A stretch of DNA of 64,000 bases from Apostichopus japonicus (Eukaryota; Echinodermata; Holothuroidea; Aspidochirotida; Stichopodidae). Positions within the stretch are counted from its first letter, which is position 1. Each line of letters begins with the position of its first letter. Below, piece after piece: positions 53,701 through 64,000 of this stretch. Where the stretch lies: NCBI RefSeq assembly GCF_037975245.1, contig NC_092572.1, forward strand, positions 28,381,989 to 28,445,988, in the 5' to 3' direction. The position numbers and the translations under genes were made by a program. The notes beneath the pieces are model-generated. The model worked only from the letters and a program-made list of their open reading frames with translations, did no database searches and was not told the DNA's origin.

Positions 53701-56700
53701 CGGAAATCTAAAAAAGCTGATGCTTTTGTTGGGTGAGGTATAATGGCAACCTCCAACAACACAGAATTGTGGCATTTCGGGGGAAAAGGAGTAATATCGT
53801 TGATGTTTTTGGCAGCTCAAGTATACAACTTTACACACTAAATGTATTGTTGTGAGTGAGGTATACAAACAGTGACGTCACATGGTCACCTGATGTCTTC
53901 GGGATGTTGCAGGAATGTCAGGTTTCATAAAAAGCTGACTTTTCTTCCCATTTATCACGTATTTAACGTCCGAAATTGGTAAAGTTAATTACAGCAATGT
54001 AGTTGGAGTGAGTAAAGGATTACATACATGCAAAATGGTGGAATTCTATGTTCATCGAAAAGTCTCCATAGTTGGTCTTTAAATAATATCAGTCTTGTAC
54101 GAAATCACACGAGCGCTCCAAAGTTCATGTCTGTACAGTTTTCCATGGAACGGGATTTGTGTGTTCGGGGGACGCGCACACTGTTGTATGTGAAATGCGA
54201 CAAAGCAAATTGATATGCATAGGTTTCTAACACACATCATGCAGTGAATAGCAATCTAAAAGCAACATAAGAATCTGATTTATGAAGAACATATTCCTAA
54301 TTCCACATACCCTTCGAACCAACTTGTAATGTGTACGACCCTTAAAGCTACGAACGATCAGTATCAGTTATTCAATTGTTTTAAGAAAGGCGGGAACTTT
54401 AGAGTTGAACATTATAACGTAACCTTTCGCAATGAAACAATTCCCGAAAGGTGGTGGTTCGCTTAGTTACATAATAAATGTGGTAGCCAGGCTTTTATGA
54501 CATAACTTGTTAACATAATACACATAATATGGAGTTACACAAGAATGAAGTGACGCCGCGGTATGACGTCACGTCTCATGACCTACCATGGCTGATACGT
54601 ACGTCACCGTAAGAAACGTATCGTCCTAGCCTTTGTCGTCACATGTTTATTGTAAACCTACTTAAACTATTTAGTCTTTCGTGTAACGTATACATTAGTC
54701 ATACGCTATGGGAGGGTATGCAGCAATAATTCGATATTCATAATAGTTGAATTCACATAACTGTCGAATAATAATGGAACAAGTTGTGACAGCTGCCTAA
54801 TGATAATACCTCTCTAAACTGTCCTTTCGTATCAGAGCACTCGTTTTGACTGTACAATAGTTCATAGCCTTTATCTGGTAGAAACATGATATTCATACTG
54901 CTCATACTGTTAGTACGAGAGCTCTGAAGCGGGACAAGACAGTACAGTATAGATCAAAAATGTCCCATCTGGTGAAATGATGACACAGTTGAAGTCTACA
55001 CTAAAATGATTATGCAAAATCCATTGTATGAAGATCTTAGACAATGTCTTTAATTGGAATTAGGGCGCATTCCAGTGAAAATCGAAGCACTTCGTTTAAG
55101 TTGGTACGCTGTACAAAATCTGGTATTCACGGCCTTAACCTGAAAATGCAGATGAATGCGGTCTTGATCTAAAACATATTAATTCGAAGCGTATATCGAA
55201 CAGGGAATACCTATCTGCTACCCTACTAATACCATTTTGTTTCCAACAGCTAAGTTCCGCCGAGAGTTTCAGGCCGCCCTCTGCCCTTTCCTACAAGCCA
55301 AACAACGCACAAGAGGCTATTCCAGAGCAACACTTAACAGCCGGACTAGGCGGACGATAAGCCGGAATCACGCCCGTCTAGTAACACTGCCGCTCTATCC
55401 ACGGAGAGTATGCGCATGTCCAATTTATCCAGATTTCCAGAATCCTAGGAGGCGGATGAAAATGGTCATGTGATACAAGTGAATGTTCTTACCACAAGGA
55501 AGGTAGCACAAAAAGTGCAGTTCTAAATTCTACGACAAGACTAGAGTATATGGCCCGGTGAATCTTAAATCTCGTTTGCTGTAATATCTTTCATGGCAAC
55601 ATCGTAATGTTCATGTGATCTGACAAATCAGTAGAAGATGATTCTGTACAGTAGTTCAAATATCCGAGCAAGATGTCCAAACAAAATGTCCAAACAAAAT
55701 CAAAACTATAGGATTAAATGTGTCCTCCGAAAGGAAATAAGGGCGGCATTGCGGAACTTAGCATTCATAGACTCCGGATGTGTGACCTGATAATTTCGTA
55801 ACGTAAAATAATACAAAACTGTTATCAAACTGCTTATCAACTAAAGAGCCTGTGTAAGAAAATGCGTACAAGTAAGTGGGCCTGACGTTTCGATCCTAGC
55901 AAGATCTTCTTCAGAGGCTGAATGACAAGTAACGGTAACAGAATGGGCAAATACACGCACATAATACAGGCAGGTTAATGAGCAGGGTGAACACAAAAAG
56001 ACAGATGTAAGAGGATTAGTAGACTAGGGATGGAGAGAAGAAAGAAACCAACAGGCCGGGGGAAGAGGAGAGGTATACACTGAGATAAACTGTAGAGGGA
56101 CAAAGTATCTCTTAAAAAGAGAAGGAAAAAGACAGACAAATGTAGAGGAAATATTGGAAGAGAGCTACGAGAAGACGGGTGACAGGGAGGAAGGGGGGGT
56201 GGAGCAGATCCTTCTAGGATCGAAACGTCAGGCCCACTTACATTTACAATAATCGTCACGCGTAATATTTGCAATAAGGGTTCTACTCGTAATGCGTTAG
56301 GTTGGCATATAATATTTCTTTTAATAGTCTAATAAGAACTTCATGTCAGAAAACATGAACAAATGCGTGTGTTTCTAATACGTTTTCTGCTTGCAAGCAG
56401 TCGTTTTTGTTACAGATCTTTTTTCCGTTTTTGTTTTGAAAGAATCAACTTAGGTGACTCCTATCAAATGATGGTAATAACCAAATATTCAGTACATGGA
56501 CTACTGTACAGTTGGTAAACAATTTCAATATAAAAAATATATATATATATATAGTGTTGTACTACTCCTAGTGTATATGAAGCGTTGAATGCGGTCAAGC
56601 CAAGTGTTTAAATTAGGTTTGAAAATTCGTATCTTAAAATTTGTTTTTCAGTAAATATTTACTGACACGCTATGTAAGCAACTTACTCGTTGCCAGATAG

Positions 56701-59700
56701 GGATGAAATGCATTAAATCATATAGCAGAAACCGTGGAACCTGGACATTGTTGATACTTGGTTTTCAACGAAATATTGCGAAAGGTTCAACATAAATTTG
56801 TGTACATTAACATCAATGGAAATTCGCGTCTCTATATGATTAACAAAGAATAGCGTAATATTGGATCAACGAATAACGATAGGATCAACAAAGCTTCGCG
56901 TTTACTGTACGAACAATAGAGATTCACCTGGTGCAATAGGATCGGTACAGATTAGTGTTACGATGTGTTACGATATGCTCGGGCTTCATATTAACAGCGA
57001 TTAGTGTTCAGTAGCATCATATGTTCTTGTAAGATACAATGGAGGTTAACGTTTGATAGCATCAACAGAGGTTTACGTTTGATAGCATCAACAGAGATCC
57101 GCGTATAGATAGCACGAACAAGGACTCGCATTAGATAGAAAAAGAAATTCACGAACAATAACATCAATATATATTGGAGTTTGATTACATCAACATATAT
57201 GAGGATTTGAAAGCATGAACATAGAATCGAGTTTGATATCATCAACATAGAATCGAGTTTGATATCATCAACATATAGTCGAGTTGTTTGATATCATCAA
57301 CATCGACTCGCGTTTTGATGGCAGGAAAACAGATTCGCGATTGATAGCATCAAGAGAGATTTCCATATAATGAAAGAAGTATATTTATTAGAACTGTTAT
57401 TTGTATATAGATTATTGTATATTGTGTACATTGCTGCTGTTAAGAAAACCAAATACCTTAAGAAGTATTAATAGAGTTATTTTACTGTTACAAATTCAAA
57501 ATGTGTAAACTTGTATAAAGGGAATTATTTATTTTTAAATTTTATCTCATTGGGGAAAACTTCAATCCACAAGTGTATAAAGTTACGCTGTACGATAGTT
57601 ATATTCGGGTCGGTAATGTGGAAATCCATATCAAATTAAGGGAGTTGGGGGGGGGGGGGGGGTCTAATCACATCCTTCATAGGGCGCCTGCGAAAATAGT
57701 GTTCTTCATGGTAAGGATCGTCAAAATTTTAGTCCACATTATTGGGTTTTAAAGATTTCCTGTGTCACTTTTTAGCTAAAAGGTCGTAGAAACTGTATCA
57801 TATAAACTACGTGACATTATTACAAAATGCGGCAATATTTTCAAGATGCGTCAGGTTAGTTTAAAACGTCGAAGTTTATACCTCCTGTGTCATTCATTGG
57901 CCGTGTTTGGTATACTGCGAGATTGTAGACGTGTGCAGTTTGTTCTACGTCAATTTTATGACAATCTGAATGCGACATTTGACAGTTTAAATTGACATCC
58001 ACTTAATAGATATATAGATGTGACAAGATGTAACCGTATCAAATCTTAAACAGGAATTAAAGAGTATGATTTTCAAATTTGGGCTAGAATGAGTTACAAA
58101 CCAGTGACCTCGTGGTTACCACATTACGGTCATACACTGGTTCCTCCCTAAAGTATGTAGTTCTCATAAACATGAACAAATCCCTTTAATTCCTTTATCC
58201 CCCGGATCATATACGTTAATAAACTGTTTATGGTAATTGCGTTTATGATATGCATAATTATGAAAAACTTCAGTGGGTTTCTTTACACGGATACGTGTTA
58301 GCCCTTTTGATTCCAATAGGTAACAAATACAAGTTAGAGGAATGGGAATGGATCTATTCATGTTCCCATTTTGTTTGTATTAAAATGAATATTTCAAATT
58401 CGTAGTACATTATCCCGTTAATCAAATTGTGTGACGTTTTCCAGTGAGGTCAGTTCAGCGTTCTCATATGATGTTTAACGAAACATGATGTGTTCAGATA
58501 GCCTTGCCTACAGCACCTCCATTATATTACCCTTTTGGGTTTTGTTGGGCAGCTTTCCATAACAACTCCCTGCTTATACCTTGTCATGATAACCTGTATT
58601 TGAAGGGGACGATGATACGGAAGGGAGGGGACCTGTATGGAAAGCATGATGAGAGCTATGGAGGGGATGACGGACGTTGAAGAAAGAAGACGGTCAAACA
58701 TTGACCACACAACTATTTTTTCAACCTTTGGTTCTTTTTTATTTGGTTTACCCGGCCCCCCCACCCCCCCCCCCCACAACTGTCCTTGTTGCTCAAAATG
58801 AGACGAATTATTGTTATATGTCTATTGCATATTGTTTGTAAGGTGGGGGGGGGGGCAAATACTGTATTATACAATAAATCTTTAGTACGCAACAAAAAAG
58901 TAAAACTGAGTTTGTATTTCTTTAAGTCATATTTTATTCAAACACGATCTGCAGGAGGTTGGAATTTCCACTTAAGGCTCTTGTGAAATTACATCTCAAG
59001 CATTGACGATCATCCAACTTTTACCTTTGGAGCTATTCTAAAGTTTAAGGGAATTTCATCTCTATTCTCAGATCAAATATCTGTCCAACAAACCAAAAAA
59101 AAAAAACGATAACCGTTCTTGTACTGAACTATTACGGTTGTAATGCATACGAGGTTTATACAAATAAGAATGAACATCGAAAATATCTTGTAGAATTGAA
59201 GATGGATTTAAAGAAAACATATCACCTTCACTTCGGGATTTATTGTAGTTACAATTGGCACTACATACAGCGTATGGTAGCCATGGATACCTTACGATAT
59301 CAGTTATTAATTAAAATACTGTCACTTCTTGACCTCTGCTGACTGAAATTACCCTTGACCTGCAATTACAACACAACTCAAGACGGTGGATCTACAACGT
59401 ACCGTCATACGTATGGTCATTCAAGTGATACCGTCTTTTGTTATTAAGTTTGCATGGTTTTCAGACTGAACTCTGACGACTGAAAAAGACCATTCATATC
59501 CACAAAGCAATAAAGTCCTCTTATTCATTAAGGTGGATCTATATACTAAATATGTAACAATGTACACAATATTTCACACTTTCAGTTCTATGTGCGTCAA
59601 ATGAAGTTTTACCAGAGTTTTCACATACTAAGGTGGATCAACATACAATGTACGAAGTTCATTCACGCTTTACTATATAATGGAGTCACGCCTTGAGTTA

Positions 59701-62700
59701 CAATGACCTTGAAGGACCTATTACCTCATAAAATGCAAGAGAGCTCTTACTAGGGTGGGTTTACTTACAAGTAGTTCTCAAACCACTGTACATGATTTCA
59801 CGTGCCTTTCTCTCTATTCCATTTGTTTATTTTGTTAACCTGATTACATGAGCAAATATAAAGTTATAAAGTTTCATAACTTACAACCAAGACTTTAACC
59901 AGAAATTTGCATATGCTATATCCAATATTAAATTCTCGGGAAATCTTTAGAAAAACTTAGCAAACCTCATTAAACAGATCTGCAAACAATGCAGTTCACT
60001 GGTTTCAATCGTGCAATTAGCGTCATCTTTTAATTAATATCTAAAGGTTTCTGACCAGAGATAGCATGCCTACAAGACCACGCGAGATTGTGTTCTTTTT
60101 TTATTGGAACCATTGATTTCTACTAAAACATCGGCGAGCAGTTAATTTGACTTTTGTAAAGTGACTTTCACCTTCTATTATAGTTCATAGTTACTACACC
60201 ATGAAATACAACATTCAATGTTGCTGAGTGCTTAGCAAGGAATAAGCCACGTTTATATATCGCTGCTTGTCCTCTCCCTTCTTTTGTCCTCTTCCAAATT
60301 ATTGAAGATTGCGAGTAACTTCCATGGTCATAACATTGGAAGAAAAACACAACTCTGCCTTGAACTGAAATGACCTTTGACCCCATTTCCCACTCATTAC
60401 TGAAACAAGGTAAACGTTCCATCAAACAAAACCTATTGTGACTGGAAGACAATATCTAAAGTATTGCTTTTGTTGTAAACTCCAAGCAGTTATCAATTGA
60501 GTAACACATCAAAATAGACTTCAACATATTAATACACAATATTACCAAACACTGTTTTAACCCTTGACCTTATCACCCAGCAGTAAAAACATTTCCAACC
60601 ATTGTGATTGGCAGAGTAAATCATTATGATGTAACACTGTGATATTCCTTGACCGTATTGAGTACTGTGAATGGGAGTTCGAGTACAAAGATCTGGTTGA
60701 GAGCGGAACCAATTGCAAGTATTATCTTAATCAACTTTGTTTTACATATCATCAAACTCAAGGTTACTTGCGACCAATTTGATGTACTTTGTTTGGTGCC
60801 CTCTATTAACTGAAATATTTAATACACCTGGTTTGCCCCTCACTGTGAACAAGCCTCCAGAGAAATGGTACATTGATGCCCCATTCCAATCAGCCATTGC
60901 CAGAAATATCCACCTGGAAGAGATTAAGACCCATGGACAAGATGTTGTAAAGTAGTTCATATTTGGACCTGCCTCGACCACAAATGACCCTCGATTTATT
61001 TTTGACAGATTAATAAGGCCTATGTTAGTGGCCACTAACATAGGCAACAACTTGGAAAACCTTCTTCAGGATTGCAATATGATTGCTAGCAAATGACATT
61101 AGAACTGATGTTGACATAAAGACACAATTGTTATGGCACAAGCTTCATTGACAATGCTAATTAAGCTACAGACAATAATACTAGTACCTATGATGAGGGT
61201 TTCTTATATGGGTTATGTTATTAATCTTTTGTTTGCTAAAGCAGATATATTTTTTACAGTGTTTTCATTAAACCTAGCCGTTTGATAAAATCAAGTGACA
61301 TTTCATCTCGTTTATTTCTATCATTAAACCACAATAACATACATCAATTTATTAATACCAATTAGGCAGTAGGACCAAAAGTAAGATAACTAAAAAGGAA
61401 AATGATTGGGTTCATTTATGTAAAATAGAGCCTCCACAAACCAAATAAGAAATATGTCCGAGATTCATCGCTCGTGACATCATTTTTACAATCTTTTCAG
61501 TTTCATGAAATCAAATTTCCTTCGTCCACCATTAAGTACAACATTGTTCACTTTCTCATAATGGAGCAGCTTAGTATTAAAATATGTAATTCTTCTAAAG
61601 TTCAATTCTTGATATAACCTCTTTACAAGTTCTTCATATTTTTGCCTCTGCTGACCTGAAATGACTTTTGAAAAATAAGCTTCTTGAATAAAGAGTATCA
61701 ACATTCTAAATATGACATTCATCCAAGGTTGTATTCTTATTGTATGGTGTTTACAAAGTTTCACATTTCGTCTCTGCTGACCCCACACGACCTTTCACCT
61801 CCACCATAAACAAAATGCTTGACATCATCAAGGATTAACCACAAGGCAAGTTTGAGGTCCATTGGTCTTGTGTTAACACGCAAGGTAACACACACACATA
61901 TGCCGTTACCATAATTGGTTACACCTCACAACAAAAAAACTAAGAATATGCAACCCACAAAGGTGTAAAATATCTTCTACTTGCATGTTGATTACTGTGT
62001 GACACAAAGTGTGTGTTTAAATACACACAGTTATATTATTGTAGACTTGTTATACTGAATATTACAACATGAACATAATTAGGCTATCATTATTAATGTA
62101 AACCTAAGATGTATGAACAAAGAACTTGCTTCTTAACACCATAACGTTCCCACTAGCTAAAGATAGGATGATTGGAATGTAACTGGAAGCTATTGACTAA
62201 TAGTAGGTCTACTGGGTAGAATGTGCTTGTAAATAAAAACAGTGTAAGGACAATCCATGTTATACACCATATGTATTTATTAATGCATGCTTCACAGTGA
62301 TAATGAACACATCCTGTAACCATCAATGTTCTTTGCAATGTTCTTTCAAATGCATTCTGTGAAATGTTAGATAATTCATAGTTCTACGGAATTTTCCTTT
62401 ACAACATGTTATCAACCATAACATTAATATAGTACACAACAGAAAACATGAACTCTGAATGTTCTTTTCTCCCATCAGACTTACTATGTAAAGGAGGACA
62501 GCACATTACCAACTTGCAATAACCACAGTGCACATACTTGTATATATGATACTGACAACCGTGAGCTACGTAAATTACATAAACTGGAATGGAAAACTCT
62601 CTGATAGCATTTAAGAGGCAACACTGGCAAATTGACGGATGAAAAAAAAAAATAAGTAAAAAAAAACATATTACCCGATTTAACCGGTCAATTCTATTAT

Positions 62701-64000
62701 TGACAAATGATGTGTTATTAAACTCCTAGTTGATTGCATTGTGTTTATGACCACAACCAAATTCGCAGTCTTCTTGTCGTATAACAAACATGCCTTCATT
62801 ATTTACTTTGCTGAACTGATTGCTATTGTGGTAATTATACTGTATTAAAGTCCTCCTCCTCCTTCTTCTCCCCATTTAGTCATTGTAACTGTAACATATA
62901 CTTTTTTGTACATTCAGTAGTACTACAGTATATTTGCTACAAATGCTGGTGATTTTCCGGTGATGTTAATGATGTCAGTGGTTGCTACCAGTTTCTACAA
63001 CATACATTACATTTGCCATACTTGCAGCTTGCAGGTAGAGTAGATCTTTAGACCGTTCTGATGTCAAACTTCCTGATAACTCCTTCAGATGAGAGCCTGG
63101 GGAGTTGCCCTGGGTTCATACCAACATCCCTGTACCCCATATTCAGATAGCAGCTTTATGTAGATGGGTTTTCTTGACAATAACCTTTGGTCAAAATAGC
63201 AGAGCTGGTTCCTTCTTTAGCAGTACTCTATTGCCACAGATGTTGTACCAAAGTTGGTGTCCCCAGCCCAGTCAGTTCACATTGTGCCCCTTGGATTAAT
63301 TCTGAGGCATAAATGAATCGATGACAAGGTGGCCACTTGAAGTCCTTTCCTTTAGATTCAAATCTGTACCTTTGCTACAATATTTTGCTTCTTCTTCTTC
63401 ATAGCTTGTATAAAGATAGCTTTAAGTGAACCGTATATAGACACTTTGTCTGTTGACCTCAAAGTTACAACAATTGTGGATACTAAGTTAATTTTCATTC
63501 TGTGCTAGATCACCGAGTACATGACTAACAACTCTGATGTCATAACTGTTTAAATCCTTTAATTTAACAAGCATCCTTGGAGCAAACTTTAGAAATTATA
63601 GGTCTGTTGGATGGTTTGGCCTTCAAGTTGGCATGTTGCTCTCCTGATTGTATCGAATTCAAAGCTGTTCATGAAAAAGAAATCATTCATTTCAAATCTA
63701 TTAATTCCACAGTTTGATGTCAGTTTGGTGTAAGTTTTCATTTAGTGATTATTCAATTCTATGTTGAATTATACATCTAGTACATTGTACAACATTTATT
63801 AAGATAGCCTAAGATAACATATTTAATTTGTAATATAAACTACAACTTTACAATAAGAATCATCAAGGTTGGTCCATCATCCAGAGCTTCACTGCAGAGA
63901 AAATGGTCCTTTTTATGTAAGGCTGGTTATGCAGTACAGCTATTGCAACCAATGTCAATTATATTAAACCAACTCCACTATTGTATCAATATTGGAACAA

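Overview
This is an AT-rich, intron- and repeat-dense animal genomic window, most likely from an invertebrate deuterostome and plausibly an echinoderm such as a sea cucumber. The clues are a death-fold/NACHT immune gene of the kind expanded in echinoderms, an orexin/allatotropin-type receptor gene, a Ty3/gypsy element of general marine-invertebrate type, and many dispersed repeats. The species call is inference. There are no bacterial-style operons. Most genes are split into short exons, which I assembled by eye from splice sites, intron phase and domain content.

Left part (about 0.65-14.7 kb, minus strand): one multi-exon gene of at least ten coding exons. It encodes two tandem death-effector-like domains, a NACHT NTPase, a helical/linker stretch, a ZU5 domain and a UPA-like region, and it runs off the left edge of the window. 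Seven consecutive junctions from the NACHT exon to the last visible exon agree in intron phase. ZU5+UPA is the FIIND arrangement of NLRP1/CARD8 and is also found in PIDD. An Asn-Phe-Ser-Trp motif sits where those proteins cut themselves between Phe and Ser. This candidate self-cleaving invertebrate NLR is the most interesting item in the window. Its introns carry dispersed repeats and a 160-bp direct duplication.

Middle (15-31 kb): a 1.87-kb foldback element with a perfect 6-bp target duplication; two long copies (about 1.9 and 1.5 kb) of a dispersed family that starts near GAGCCCAAGGGC and ends in a GGTTCC...GGAACC hairpin; a tandem array of about eleven copies of a roughly 220-bp unit; two exons of an unrecognised beta-propeller/WD40-like protein (minus strand); a duplicated 400-bp block; and a 593-bp inverted-repeat element.

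31.4-37.1 kb: a complete, recent Ty3/gypsy LTR retrotransposon on the minus strand. Its 217-bp LTRs differ at one base, it has a 5-bp target duplication, and its single gag-pol frame is broken by two in-frame stops.

Right part (37-64 kb): the 3' half of a rhodopsin-family neuropeptide receptor gene on the plus strand (TM5, the start of TM6, TM7 with NPIIY, and the C-terminal tail) spread over more than 10 kb, with a TA-flanked MITE in its last intron; an unrecognised group of open frames on the minus strand next to it; one THAP zinc-finger exon; a Penelope-type fragment with hammerhead-ribozyme-like motifs; a minisatellite; and long stretches with no gene that I can support. No tRNA, rRNA or CRISPR was seen.
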